Below are positions 41,627 through 51,522 of a stretch of DNA of 64,000 nt, one piece after another; position 1 is the stretch's first letter, and every line of letters begins with the position of its first letter. The position numbers were made by a program, and so were the translations under genes. The DNA is from Streptomyces sp. P3 (lineage in GTDB: Bacteria; Actinomycetota; Actinomycetes; Streptomycetales; Streptomycetaceae). Below the pieces are notes generated by a model. It was not told the DNA's origin, did not search any database, and worked only from the letters and a program-made list of their open reading frames with translations. The stretch spans positions 1,798,001 through 1,862,000 of the forward strand of contig JAFEKX020000001.1 in the NCBI GenBank assembly GCA_016893485.2. The letters are read 5' to 3'.

Positions 41627-42661
41627 ATGTGGCCAGGACAGCAGCCGCCCGGGGGCGAGCAGAACCCGCAGGACAACCCGTACCAGCAGCCGGGGTACCA
41701 ACAGCCGAATCCGTATCAGCAGCCCGGCTATCAGCAGCCCCCTCCCTACGGGCAGCAGCCGCAGTGGGGCGCGCCGGGTCAGGCGGGCGGACCGCAGCCA
41801 CCGCAGCCACCGCAGTCTCCGCAGGGCGGGGGCGGCGGGAACCGGACGAAACTGATCGCGATCATCGCGGCGACGGCCGTCGTCGTGGCCGCGGGCGTGA
41901 CCGGATTCCTGGTCCTGGGCGGCAACAAGGACGACAAGGCGGACGGCGGCAAGGACAAGGCGAGCCAGTCGCCCTCGACGTCCGCCGACCCGAGCGCCTC
42001 CTCGTCCGGTTCGGACGACAACCCGCGCGGCAACGAGACCGAGAAGCCGACGATCGCGGGCTGGAAGGTCGTCGTCAACCAGAAGTACGGCACCGCGTTC
42101 GACGTCCCCGCCGACTGGCAGGTCGGCAAGCCGGGCACGTTCACCTTCTTCGAGGACGAGGTGAAGGGCGACGGCTCCCCGTACATCGGCTTCTCCGCGC
42201 CCGCCTATCTGAAGGAGAACTGGTGCGAGTCCGACGACAACAAGGACGGCACCAAGGAGACCTCGTCGCTGGCGTCGAGCGGCACCAAGGGCGAGGACGG
42301 CGCGAAGGACACCGCGAGCACCGCGCGCGGTGACGCCGCCGCGTTCGCGTTCGGCGGGTACACGGACCAGAAGGACTCGTCCAAGAAGTACCTGAAGATC
42401 GGCGCGGCCAAGCCGTACACGACGACGTCCGGTGTGAAGGGCAGCGTCGCCACGTCGTACACGACGGGCGTCCCGAAGACCGGCAAGTGCTCCTCCGACG
42501 GCAAGGCGACCACGTTCGCCTTCAAGAACTCGGCGGACGACTTCGTCTCCTGGACCCTCTACGGCGCGAAGGGCGTCAGCGAGGAGATCCCCGACGCGAC
42601 GATCCAGAAGATCCTCAGCACCGTACGACTGCACGGGGACCCGACGGGAGCAACGAGCTGA
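41627..42661 (+). CDS. Single-pass membrane protein with Gln/Pro-rich N-terminus
   Basis: 344 residues. The first ~70 are Gln/Pro/Tyr/Gly-rich with tandem NPYQQPGYQQP units, a cytoplasmic low-complexity region common in Streptomyces membrane proteins. One transmembrane helix follows (LIAIIAATAVVVAAGVTGFLVLGG), then an acidic Lys/Asp/Ser linker and a ~200-residue extracytoplasmic domain (GWKVVVNQKYGTAFDVPADWQV ...). ATG at 41627. No catalytic motif is recognised; conserved hypothetical. The frame is intact even though the gene contains a C5 run. Confidence 0.8.
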   Translation: MWPGQQPPGGEQNPQDNPYQQPGYQQPNPYQQPGYQQPPPYGQQPQWGAPGQAGGPQPPQPPQSPQGGGGGNRTKLIAIIAATAVVVAAGVTGFLVLGGNKDDKADGGKDKASQSPSTSADPSASSSGSDDNPRGNETEKPTIAGWKVVVNQKYGTAFDVPADWQVGKPGTFTFFEDEVKGDGSPYIGFSAPAYLKENWCESDDNKDGTKETSSLASSGTKGEDGAKDTASTARGDAAAFAFGGYTDQKDSSKKYLKIGAAKPYTTTSGVKGSVATSYTTGVPKTGKCSSDGKATTFAFKNSADDFVSWTLYGAKGVSEEIPDATIQKILSTVRLHGDPTGATS

Positions 42662-42723
42662 CAGCCGTTGGCCGTTGACCGTCTGGCTCGATTCCGACGG
42701 CGATCCGTTTGGCGGGGTGCGGC

Positions 42724-44000
42724 ATGGGCGGCGATAGTCGGCCGGTGACCACCGCCCCCGCCTCCCGCCGACCGCGCCGACCCGACTGGGCGGGCCGCAA
42801 CTACTCGCTGCTGACGGCCGCCGCGGTGGCGACCGGACTCGGGGGCAACGGCGCGCTGATCGCGTCCGCGTTCGCCGTGCTGGAGGCGGGTGGCGACGGC
42901 GGTGACGTGGGCCTTGTGGCGGCCTCGCGCACGCTGCCGCTGGTGCTGTTCCTGCTGATCGGCGGCGCGATGGCGGACCGGGTGCCGCGCCACCACGTGA
43001 TGGTCGCGGCGAACGCACTGAGCTGCGTCTCCCAGGCGGTCTTCGCCGTGCTCGTCCTCACCGGCGAGCCCCGCCTCTGGCAGATGATGCTGCTGACCGC
43101 GCTGGGCGGCACCGGACAGGCGTTCTTCGGTCCGGCCGCCGAGGGCATGCTCATGTCCACGGTGAGCGGTGAACAGGCCGGCCGCGCGTTCGCGGTCTTC
43201 CGGATGGCAATGCAGGGCGCGTCCCTGGGAGGTGCCGCGCTCGGCGGCGCCCTGGTCGCTGCGGTCGGTCCGGGCTGGGTGCTCGCGGTCGACGCGGCGG
43301 CCTTCGCGGTCGCCGGCGGCCTCCGCTCCTTCCTCGACGTGAGCCACATCCCGGCGCGCGCACCGGGCGGCGGGCTGCCGGCCGATCTCCGGGACGGCTG
43401 GCGGGAGTTCATCGGCCGCCCCTGGCTGTGGTCGATCGTCGTGGCGTTCTCCGTCGCCAACGCGGTCGTCGGCGCGGCGGACGCGGTCTACGGCCCGCTC
43501 GTCGCCCGCGACAGCCTCGGCGGCGCGGGTCCATGGGGCCTGGCCCTGGCCGCGTTCGGCGCGGGCACGGTCGCGGGCGCCCTGCTGATGACCCGCTGGA
43601 AACCACGCCGCCTGCTCCTCGCGGGCATGCTCGGCATCTTCCCCTGGCCCTCCCGTCCGCCGCACTCGCCATACCGGTCCCGGTCGGCGTCCTCTACGCG
43701 GTCATGTTCGTCGCGGGCGCCACGGTCGAGGTGTTCGGGGTGAGCTGGATGACCGCCCTGCACCAGGAGATCCCCGAGGAGAAGCTCTCCCGCGTCTCCG
43801 CCTACGACTGGTTCGGCTCGATCGCCCTCATGCCGCTCGCGGCAGCGGCGGCGGGTCCCGCGGAGTCCGCCTTCGGGCGTACGGCCGCGCTGTGGGGCTG
43901 CGCGGGGCTGGTCGCGCTGGTCACCGGGGCGGCGTTGTGCGTACCGGAGGTACGGAACCTGCGGCGGCGCACCGCGTCGACACCCGCGGGGCGGCCGGAC
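42724..44000 (+). CDS. MFS transporter (frameshifted, C-terminus uncertain)
   Basis: Major-facilitator-like efflux protein of about 420 residues with ~12 hydrophobic segments. The loop motif GGAMADRVPRHHVMVAAN fits the MFS motif A region (GxxxDRxGRR). Related by eye to the enterobactin-exporter/multidrug MFS branch with the ALGGTGQAFFGPA segment. One frame change near 43640 (TTCCCCTGG, one C short) links LGIFP to LALPSAALAIPVPVGVLY. The end is unclear: without a further repair the frame runs to 44252, across the convergent neighbour; one missing G near 43990 would end it sooner. ATG 42724; the Streptomyces GTG at 42745 is an alternative. Confidence 0.75.
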
Positions 44001-44015
44001 TTGACGGCGGGCGGA

Positions 44016-44880
44016 TCAGCCGATGCCGAACGCCCCGTCGGGGGCTCGGGTGACGGAACGGCGTCCTCGTCCTGGACGGGTCGCGCCGAACCGATGAACT
44101 CCCCCTTACCGCGAGCCCGTGTTCGAGCCGCGCCGGAAACGCGTCCGAGGCCACGAGCCGGACCAGGGCCGCCGTGTCGACCGGCTGCTGCGAGGCGACG
44201 AGCACCGCGTTGCCGAAGCGCCTGCCGCGCAGGACGGCCGGCTCCGCGATGAGGGCCAGCTCCTGGAACACCGCGCCGAACGTGGCGAGTTGGGCTCGCA
44301 GAAAGGCGAAGGGGGCGGCGTCCGCGAGGTTGGCCAGATAGACCCCGTCGGCGCGCAGAACGCGGGCGGCCTCGCGGGCGTAGGCCACGGACGTGAGGTG
44401 CGCCGGAACCCGCGAACCGCCGAACACGTCGGCCACGATCACGTCGGCCGACCCGTCAGGTGCCGCCTCCAGCCAGGCACGCGCGTCGGCACCGTGCACG
44501 GTCACACCGGAGCCGTCCGGCAACGGCAGATGCTCGGCGACCAGTTCCAGCAACCCGCGATCCGCCTCGACCACGTCCTGCCGCGACCCGGGCCGCGTCA
44601 CGGCCACATACCGGGGCAACGTGAGCGCCCCACCGCCGAGATGCAGTACGTCCAACGGCAGCCCCGGCTCCGCGACGACGTCCAGCACATGCCCGAGCCG
44701 TCGCGCGTACTCGAACTCCAGATGCGTCGGCTCGTCCAGATCCACGTAGGACTGCGGAGCCCCGTCGACGGTCAGCAGCCACGCACGATCACGGTCGACG
44801 TCGGGCATGAGCTTGGCGACGCCGTGATCGACCTCCCGGGTAACGGGTATCGGCTCGTCCACGGGAAGGGATTCGTTCAC
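44016..44880 (-). CDS. Spermidine-synthase-like methyltransferase-fold protein (frameshifted)
   Basis: About 288 residues, spermidine synthase/SAM-dependent fold. Motifs: PQSYVDLDEPTHLEFEYARRLGHVLD at the N-terminus, the nucleotide-binding LHLGGGALTLPRYVA (G-G-G), the acidic strand end VVEAD, GADARAWLE and DVIVADVFGGSRVPAHLTS. This is the actinobacterial fused-type 'spermidine synthase-like' family; actual polyamine synthesis is not certain. GTG at 44880. Two G-run repairs near 44100 and 44027 give the C-terminus GEFIGSARPVQDEDAVPSPEPPTGAFGIG and a stop at 44016, which fits the convergent MFS gene. Confidence 0.72.
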
Positions 44881-44941
44881 GGGTCCATTGTGCCGGTGAC
44901 GTCTTGCCCTGCCGGTGCTGTCTCGTCTCCGGCCCAGGAGG

Positions 44942-44959
44942 GCGCCCCGAAAGGGGCGC
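44942..44959. repeat. GAAA-loop hairpin of a dispersed Streptomyces intergenic repeat
   Basis: GCGCCCC-GAAA-GGGGCGC: a 7-bp stem with a GNRA tetraloop, followed by GGGGAACTGCGCGACCAGCC. I recognise this string from many Streptomyces intergenic regions. It lies downstream of the tuf3 stop (45024), where it can act as that gene's terminator. Confidence 0.6.
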
Positions 44960-45023
44960 GGGGAACTGCGCGACCAGCCCCCGCCGGCCCACAGCCACCC
45001 ACGCCCCTCAGCCACCCAAGGGC

Positions 45024-46191
45024 TCAGTCGACCTCCGTAACCGTCCCGGCCCCCACAGTCCGCCCACCCTCACGGATCGCAAACCCGAGCCCCGGCTCCA
45101 ACGGCACGTCCCGCCCCAGCTCGACCGCCATCGTGACGGTGTCCCCGGGCCGCGCGACCACCGCCTCCCAAGGTCGATGTCCCCGACGACATCCGCGGTA
45201 CGGATGTAGAACTGCGGCCGATACCCCGAGGACACAGCGGTCGTACGACCGCCTTCACGCGCCGACAGGACATACACCCGCGCCGAGAACCGCCGCCGAG
45301 GCACCACACTCCCCGGCGCCGCGACGACATGCCCCCGCCGAACCGCGTCCCGGGGCACACCCCGCAGCAGCAACGCCACGTTGTCCCCGGCCTGCGCCTC
45401 CGCCATGGGCTTGCCGAAGGTCTCGAGCCCGGTCACCACCGTGTCCAGACCCGCGCCGAGCACTTCGATCCGGTCACCCACCCGGACCGTGCCGCGCTCG
45501 ACCGCCCCCGTGACGACCGTCCCGCGCCCGGTGATCGTGAGCACGTTCTCGACCGGCAACAGGAACGGCGCGTCCAGATACCGCTCGGGCATGGGCACAT
45601 ACGTGTCCACGGCGTCGAGCAGCGCGTCGATCGACGCGGTCCAACGGGGTCCCCCTCAAGGGCCTTGAGGCCGGACACCCGTACGACGGGCACGGCGTCG
45701 CCGCCGTAGCCGTGCGCGGTGAGCAGTTCGCGGACCTCCAGTTCGACCAGGTCGGTCAGCTCGTCGTCGCCCGCGTCGGCCTTGTTGAGCGCGACCACGA
45801 TGTGGTCGACGCCCACCTGCCGGGCGAGCAGCACGTGTTCGGCGGTCTGCGGCATGATCCCGTCGAGCGCGGAGACGACGAGGATCGCCCCGTCGAGCTG
45901 CGCGGCGCCGGTGACCATGTTCTTGACGTAGTCGGCGTGGCCGGGCATGTCCACGTGCGCGTAGTGCCGGGTGTCGGTCTCGTACTCGACGTGCGCGATG
46001 TTGATGGTGATGCCGCGCGCGGCCTCCTCCGGCGCCCGGTCGATGCGGTCGAACGGTACGAAGGTGGACGCCCCGCGCTCGGCGAGGACCTTGGTGATGG
46101 CGGCGGTCAGGGTGGTCTTGCCGTGGTCGACATGGCCCATGGTGCCGATGTTCAGATGTGGTTTGGTGCGCACGTATGCCGTCTTGGGCAT
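45024..46191 (-). CDS. tuf3: Divergent elongation factor Tu (Tuf3-type, frameshifted)
   Basis: EF-Tu, ~389 residues, delivers aminoacyl-tRNA to the ribosome. The start [32 protein letters not shown] contains the P-loop. The effector segment is [15 protein letters not shown]3 is [12 protein letters not shown] and G4 is NKAD. The usual DCPGH is DMPGH and several conserved stretches differ, so this is the divergent Streptomyces Tuf3, not the str-operon copy (no rpsL/rpsG/fus neighbours). Known Tuf3 genes respond to amino-acid starvation. Frame changes near 45645 (GACCCCGTTGG, one C short), 45440-45460 and 45168; a housekeeping-family gene broken three times in runs points to sequencing error. 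Confidence 0.88.
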
Positions 46192-46475
46192 GGCTGTACC
46201 TCGAAGCCTCTCCAGAGGTGAAAAACGGGGACCCCGAGGACTCGCCGACCCTCCCCTGCGGGGTCCGCCGGACGATCCGGAGAGGGTCAGCTTCGGGCGC
46301 CGTCGACTGCGGCGACTGGAGCGGGAACGGCAGCCTTCGTGGCACCCGCGACGGCGGGTGCTGCGAGGTGGAAGGCGTACCGGAACATGAGGCCGATCAT
46401 CGCCGACGCTTTGCCCCGAGTCGAATGGTTTCGCGGGCCGGGGAGTTGGCCGCCCCACCGGCCCCCTCCGTGCTC
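46192..46475. other. Upstream leader of tuf3
   Basis: 284 bases between tuf3 and the AlkD-like gene stop. It should hold the tuf3 promoter and 5' leader. A small hairpin CCTCT-CC-AGAGG (46207-46218) lies 16 nt upstream of the tuf3 ATG and could affect translation. I see no gene here. Confidence 0.45.
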
Positions 46476-47199
46476 TCAGGCCCCGATGTTCTTCAGCGCC
46501 TCACGCACCGACAGCGGCGCGAACCGCCCTTTCTCCCGGGCCAGGAAGCCGCGTACCGCCGCCGGGTCGGTCTTCGCGTACTCGCGCAGGCACCAGCCGA
46601 TCGCCTTGCGGATAAAAAAATCAGGGTGCCCGGACTGACGCAGGCAGTACGCGAAGAGGCGTTCGCTGTCGGTGTGTTCCTTGTAGCGCAGTTGGTGGAG
46701 GAGGGCCGTACGGGCGACCCACATGTCCTCGTCCACGATCCAGGCGTCCATGTCGCCGACGAGCTTCGGATCGGCGGCGACCAGGCCTCCCCACTACGTG
46801 GGAGGCGAGTGCGTCGACGGTGTCCCACCAGGGGACGGTCGAGACGAGATACCGGGCGACCGGCAGGAAGCCGGACGTGCACTGCCTCACATGGCGGCGC
46901 AGGTAGTCGACCGCGAAGTACTGGTACTCGCGCTCCGGCAACTCCCAGCAGCGCAGGGCGATCGCGGTGCAGTCGGCCTCGTCGGGGCGGGGTGTGCCCG
47001 CCAGGACCGTGCGGGACAGAGTGCGGCGCAGGGGCGTGGTGAGGCCCAGGAAGGGCGCCACGTCCTTCATGTACGCCCGCATGAGCGCGGCCCGCTCGGG
47101 GTCGGCCGCGGCGGCGTACGTGGCCGTGAGCCGCTCCAGCACGGTGTCGGCGAGGACGCTGCCGGGCACCCGCACGGTGCCCGCACCTGTGACGCTCAT
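46476..47199 (-). CDS. DNA alkylation repair protein (AlkD-like, frameshifted)
   Basis: About 240-residue HEAT-like-repeat DNA glycosylase of the AlkD family, which removes cationic alkylated bases such as N7-methylguanine. Motifs: [20 protein letters not shown], the [16 protein letters not shown] segment, [16 protein letters not shown] (catalytic WD region) and [19 protein letters not shown] C-terminus ending [25 protein letters not shown]. Start MSVTGAG at 47199. One frame change near 46790 separates the halves. An A7 tract at 46614-46620 encodes Phe-Phe with TTT TTT, rare codons in this genome. Confidence 0.85.
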
Positions 47200-47249
47200 G
47201 AGACGAACCATACGGCGATCACATACACAGGTCGGTTAGTGTCGCCGAC

Positions 47250-48071
47250 ATGCTCGCCGATGCCACCACCCGCTCTGGGGGCACCGCCACGGCCACTCCC
47301 GGGCCACGGACCGGATCACCGGCACGGAGTTCGCCGTGGCCGTGTCCGTCCCCGCGGTCATGCCCGTCGCGCCTCTGCTGCCCGTCGTCCCGACCGGTTT
47401 CGCCGCGCGCTGCACGAGAGCCCTGCTCTCGCCGTGGTCGCGGCTGTCACTGCTGCTCGTCCTGCTCGCCGGGGCCGCGTCGACGGTGCTGCTCTTCCAC
47501 CCGCAGCGACTGCTCTCCGACGGCTGGCCACCCCAACTCGGCGGCGCCATGGCCGCGTTGGTGTTCGCGGCGGTGTACGGCCTGTGCAGCGTGGCGTTCG
47601 TGCCGCGCCCCCTGCTGAACCTCGCCGCGGGTGCGCTCTTCGGCTCCCAGCTGGGCACCGGCGCGGCGCTGGCGGGCACGGTGCTCGGCGCCGGGATCTC
47701 CTTCGGCCTGGGCCGTGTGCTGGGCCAGGACGCGCTGCGCCCACTGCTGCGGGGCCGCTGGCTGAAGGCGGCCGACGGCCAGCTCAGCAAGCACGGCTTC
47801 CGGTCGATGATGGCGGGCCCGGCTCTTCCCAGGACTGCCGTTCTGGGGCGTGAACTACTGCGCCGCCGTCTCCCGTATGCGCTGGACGCCGTTCCTGCTC
47901 GCGACGGCGCTCGGCTCGATCCCGAACACCGCGGCCTACGTCGTCGCCGGCGCCCGCGCCTCCAGTCCGACGTCCCCGGTCTTCCTGATCGCGATGGCCT
48001 GCATCGCCCTGCCCGCCCTCGGCGGCGCGGTGGTGGCCTGGCGCAAGCGCCACCACCTGCGCGGCGACTGA
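47250..48071 (+). CDS. VTT/TVP38-family membrane protein (frameshifted)
   Basis: About 270-residue membrane protein of the DedA-like TVP38/TMEM64 (VTT) family. After a polar N-terminus (MLADATTRSGG) there are five to six hydrophobic segments. The family core is RPLLNLAAGALFGSQLGTGAALAGTVLGAGISFGLGRVLG, and the late segment is GLPFWGVNYCAAVSRMRWTPFLLATALGSIPNTAAYVVAG. Two frame changes, near 47325 and 47825, are needed. Members are thought to act as lipid scramblases or transporters; here the role is unknown. It is divergent from the AlkD-like gene, with only 50 bp between them. Confidence 0.78.
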
Positions 48072-48084
48072 CGCGTCCAGGGCG

Positions 48085-49252
48085 TCAAACGGCTTCCAGG
48101 ATCATCGCGTTGGCGAGGCCGCCCGCCTCGCACATCGTCTGCAGTCCGTAGCGCGCCCCTCGGTCCCGCATCGCGTGCACCAGGGTGGTCGTCAGCCGCG
48201 TGCCGCTCGCCCCAGCGGATGCCCGATGGCGATGGCCCCGCCGTGCACGTTGACCTTGGCGAGATCGGCGCCCGTCTCCTGCTGCCAGGCCAGGACGACG
48301 CTGGAGAAGGCCTCGTTGACCTCGAACAGGTCGATGTCGTCGAGGGTGAGCGAGGCCCGGCGCAGCACCTTCTCGGTGGCCGGGATCACGCCGGTGAGCA
48401 TGAGCAGCGGGTCGGAACCGGTCACGGCGAAGCTGTGCAGCCGGGCGAGCGGGCGCAGTCCGAGCCGGGCCGCCGTCTCGCTCGACGTGATGAGGACGGC
48501 GGAGGCGCCGTCGTTGATCGGGCTGGAGTTGCCGGCGGTGATGTTCCACTCGATCTGCGGGAAGCGCTCGGCGTACGTCGCGTCGTAGAAGGCGGGCTTG
48601 AGGCCGGCCAGGATCTCGGGGTGCTGCCGGGCCGTACGCACTCGTCGCGCGAGGCGCCCGCCAGGGGTGCGACCTGGGCGTCGAAGAGTCCGGCGTCCCA
48701 GGCGGTGGCCGCCTTGTGGTGCGAGGAGACCGCGAAGGCGTCCAACTGCTCGCGTGTCATCGACCACTTGGCGGCGATGAGCTCGGCGCTGATGCCCTGC
48801 GGGACGAGGCCCTCCGGGTAGCGTCCGGCGACTCCGGGGCCGAAGGGATCCGTGCCGGGCAGCACGCTCGACCCCATCGGCACGCGCCCCATGGACTCCA
48901 CCCCGCAGGCCACGACGATGTCGTACGCCCCGGAGATCACGCCCTGCGCCGCGAAGTGGACGGCCTGCTGGGAGGAGCCGCACTGACGGTCCACCGTGGT
49001 CGCGGGCACCGACTCCGGGAAGCCCGCCGACAGCACGGCCTGCCGGGTGATGTTGACGGCCTGCTCGCCGACCTGGGTGACCGTGCCGCCGATGACGTCG
49101 TCGATGACGGCCGGGTCGATCCCGGTGCGCTCGACGAGGGTGCGCAGGGTGTGCGAGAGGAGTTCGACGGGATGGACCTGGGCGAGGGTGCCGTTCGGCT
49201 TGCCCCTGCCTACGGGTGTGCGTACGGCTTCGACGATCACTGCGTCACGCAT
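48085..49252 (-). CDS. Acetyl-CoA acyltransferase (thiolase, frameshifted)
   Basis: About 390-residue thiolase of fatty-acid beta-oxidation. The acyl-enzyme Cys is in RQCGSSQQAVHFAA, the second catalytic motif in VNVHGGAIAIGHPLGASGTR, and the third Cys in TMCEAGGLANA. That last motif is normally C-x-G-G-G; here one Gly is Ala. Start MRDAVIVEAVRTPVGRG at 49252. Frame changes near 48645 and 48205 interrupt the ORF. It is divergent from an HxlR-type regulator whose promoter palindrome could serve both genes, so lipid-responsive control is plausible but unproven. Confidence 0.88.
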
Positions 49253-49342
49253 GGGGCGGGCCTCCGTTTGTCCGGCAAGCACTGCTGGTTCCAGCGAGCA
49301 CTACTAGTGAGTAGGAAATCCAAACTCACCATAGCCCTGTCA

Positions 49343-49357
49343 GTTTGAAAATCAAAC
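49343..49357. promoter_or_regulatory. Palindromic operator in the thiolase/HxlR intergenic region
   Basis: GTTTGA-AAA-TCAAAC is a perfect 6+6 inverted repeat in an AT-rich pocket, 20 nt upstream of the regulator ATG. A related half-site (ATCCAAAC) lies at 49318-49325. It is a likely binding site for the adjacent HxlR-family protein. Confidence 0.6.
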
Positions 49358-49377
49358 CCTCCTCTACAGTGGATGCC

Positions 49378-49851
49378 ATGGCCGCCCCCAAAGACCCGCG
49401 CCCCTGCTCCATCGCCGACACCCTCGCGCTCGTCGGCGAGAAGTACTCCCTGCTCGTCCTGAGGGAGGTGTGCCTCGGCAACCGCCGCTTCGACCAGCTG
49501 GTCCGCAACATCGGCGCCCCGCGCGACGTCCTGGCCACCCGGCTGCGCCGCCTCGTCGACGCCGGGATCCTGACCCGGCGGACCTACAGCGAACACCCGC
49601 AGCGCTTCGAGTACCGGCCCACGGAGGCGGGGCTCGAACTCGAGCCGGTCCTGATGACCCTCATGGCGTGGGGCGACCGCCATCTCCGGAGGGATCAACT
49701 CGACCGTCCCATGGTGATCGAGCACATCTGTGGCAACGAACTGGTCCCCGCGGTCACCTGCACGGCCTGCGGTGACCCGGTGCGCCACGAGGACCTGGCG
49801 GCCCACCCGCAGTCACCGGGCTGGACCGTGACGGGCCCGACGGCAGCCTGA
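49378..49851 (+). CDS. HxlR-family transcriptional regulator
   Basis: 157-residue winged-helix regulator. The HxlR pattern is clear: C-S-I-A-D-T-L-A-L-V-G-E-K-Y-S-L-L-V-L-R-E-V, then NRRFDQLVRNIGAPRDVLATRLRRLVDAGILTRRTYSEHPQRFEYRPTEAGLEL. The C-terminal part holds a CTACGDPV motif, suggesting a metal- or redox-responsive addition common in this subfamily. Start MAAPKDPRPCS at 49378; the frame extends upstream through the palindrome, so a longer start is unlikely. It is divergent from the thiolase gene. The frame is intact. Confidence 0.88.
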   Translation: MAAPKDPRPCSIADTLALVGEKYSLLVLREVCLGNRRFDQLVRNIGAPRDVLATRLRRLVDAGILTRRTYSEHPQRFEYRPTEAGLELEPVLMTLMAWGDRHLRRDQLDRPMVIEHICGNELVPAVTCTACGDPVRHEDLAAHPQSPGWTVTGPTAA

Positions 49852-49888
49852 GCCGACAGAGCCGGGCCTGCTCCAGGAGAAGCCGGGC

Positions 49889-50599
49889 CTACGCCCCCTT
49901 GTAGACGTCCAGCCGTCCGCACATCCCGAACTTCCCGTACGCCGAAGGCTGTTCAGCCCGCACGACAGCGTCGGCCAGGTGCGAGAAGTCACCCTGCTCC
50001 AGCCGGTCGAGCTGCTCCCCGGTGGCCGTGGCAGCGGCCCGCGCGCCCGCTCCCAGCGCTCGCGCCACTCCGTGAGCCGGGGTCGTACGAGGCGCGGCGG
50101 CGGCCCGGTGGAACGCGGCCAACGCCTCCGGACCGGCTGAGGAGCGCAGCTCCCGGTAGCCCTCCAGGGCGAGGTCGCGCCGGGCCCGGGCGACGCGTTC
50201 CTGCTCGGCCTCGGGCGCGTCGGCCGGGATCGTGGTGGCGGTCGCGTACGTCTCCGGGTCGGTGAGGTACCGAGGGGGCAGCGTGAGCACCGCGTCCCCC
50301 GCCTCGGGCAGCCCCCGCTGTTCTGCATGAGGACGGTGATGCGCAGGTCGTCCTCGTTGACGAGCCGGTGGACGGTGCCCGGCGTGAACCAGGCGACCGT
50401 CCCGGCCGCGAGCGGCGTTACCTCGTACCCGGAGGTGGTGAGCGTCTGCACCGCTCCGTGGCCGCCGGTGACGACGTACCCCCGAACAGGTCAGGTGCAT
50501 ATGGGGAGTTCCGCCGCGGACGCCGTCGGCGGCGGGCCAGTCGTAGACGGAGAGATGCGAGACGGCGATCCCGCCCGGCAGTCCACGGAAACCGCTCAC
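49889..50599 (-). CDS. Cupin-domain protein of the sugar operon (frameshifted)
   Basis: About 235 residues. N-terminal cupin-like half (GGTPHMHLTCSG ... ASGYEVTPLAAGTVAWFTPGTVHRLVNEDDLRITVLMQNSG) with metal-binding His residues, followed by a helical C-terminal half ending AYGKFGMCGRLDVYKGA. GTG at 50599 overlaps the stop of the preceding PmoA-like gene (GTGA), so it is translationally coupled as the third gene of the operon. Frame changes near 50488, 50315 and 50075. Likely role in carbohydrate or uronate catabolism, by context only. Confidence 0.7.
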   Translation of the reverse strand: MSGFRGLPGGIAVSHLSVYDWPAADGVRGGTPHMHLTCSGVRRHRRPRSGADAHHLRVRGNAARGRDGRLVHAGHRPPARQRGRPAHHRPHAEQRGLPEAGDAVLTLPPRYLTDPETYATATTIPADAPEAEQERVARARRDLALEGYRELRSSAGPEALAAFHRAAAAPRTTPAHGVARALGAGARAAATATGEQLDRLEQGDFSHLADAVVRAEQPSAYGKFGMCGRLDVYKGA

Positions 50600-51522
50600 C
50601 ACGGGCGCGCCTCCAAGTACTTGGCGATCTCCTCCCGCTCCCACGCCCCGTCAGCCACGACGACCCGGTAGCGGCGGGTGAGCGTATCGCCGGGGGCGAG
50701 TTCCAGCTCGTCGTGGAAGGCGAAGGAGGGGGCGATGCCCGCGAAGGGTTCGTTGCGGACGAACCAGTGGGCGGGGTGGGTGCCCTGGGCGCCGGACTCG
50801 TCGTTCTCGGGGGCGTGCGCGAAGACGATGGTGGCGTGGCCGTCGGTGCCGTCGTGCTCGCCGGAGAAGGCGAGCCAGGGGCCCTGGGAGCCCATCAGCT
50901 CGGGGCCCTCGCCGTCGGGGCCGATGATCCGGCCGTCGCGGAAGGCGCGCGGGCCGCGCCAGAACAGGCCCGTGTAGCCAGCCGCCGCACGCCCGTGGGT
51001 GGTCGGGCTGCCGAACCGCAGGGGCTCGTCACGACGGTTGGTCACGGCGCTCGTCCAGGTCAGCGCCCAGGAACCCGACTCCGTGTCGACGTCGTGGACC
51101 TCGATCCGACGCTGCTCGTCGGCCCAGAGTTCACCGCTGTGCGGGTGCCAGGTGAGCCGTTCCGCGATGACGAGACGGTCGGCGTCGGCGTCGATCTCGT
51201 CGAAGGCGACATGGGCCATCGACCCGACCCGCTCCGGGAGTTGGAGATACCCCTCGCCGTGAACGTACGTGTTGCCGCCCCACAGGTTCGAGCCCGACAG
51301 ATGCGAGGCGGTGAACTGGAGGCCCTTGTGCCAGCGGTGGTCGTTGGGCCGGTAGTCCGTGACGACGTCACCGGCCAGCGTCCGGATCGGGTGGAGGTAC
51401 GGCTTCGGTGCCTCCCAGGCGGCCTCGGGCCGGTACACATAGCTGAACAGCTCGACGCCGGTGGCGGGTTCGGTCACCGTGACGCGGTCCCCGTGGGCGT
51501 GGACAATCCGCAGGCCGGTCAC
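50596..51522 (-). CDS. PmoA-like (DUF6807) protein
   Basis: 308-residue protein of the PmoA/DUF6807 family, found with sugar oxidoreductases in actinobacteria; the biochemical role is unknown. The sequence contains [30 protein letters not shown] and ends in a beta-rich domain ([24 protein letters not shown]). GTG at 51522 overlaps the stop of the upstream oxidoreductase and its own stop overlaps the cupin start, giving a tightly coupled three-gene operon. The frame is intact. Confidence 0.8.
   Translation of the reverse strand: MTGLRIVHAHGDRVTVTEPATGVELFSYVYRPEAAWEAPKPYLHPIRTLAGDVVTDYRPNDHRWHKGLQFTASHLSGSNLWGGNTYVHGEGYLQLPERVGSMAHVAFDEIDADADRLVIAERLTWHPHSGELWADEQRRIEVHDVDTESGSWALTWTSAVTNRRDEPLRFGSPTTHGRAAAGYTGLFWRGPRAFRDGRIIGPDGEGPELMGSQGPWLAFSGEHDGTDGHATIVFAHAPENDESGAQGTHPAHWFVRNEPFAGIAPSFAFHDELELAPGDTLTRRYRVVVADGAWEREEIAKYLEARPW

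Noticed and set aside
41627..42661. Overlapping long open frames on both strands in GC-rich regions
   Set aside because: They are shadows of the real genes, with Arg/Pro/Ala-rich composition and no domain motifs.
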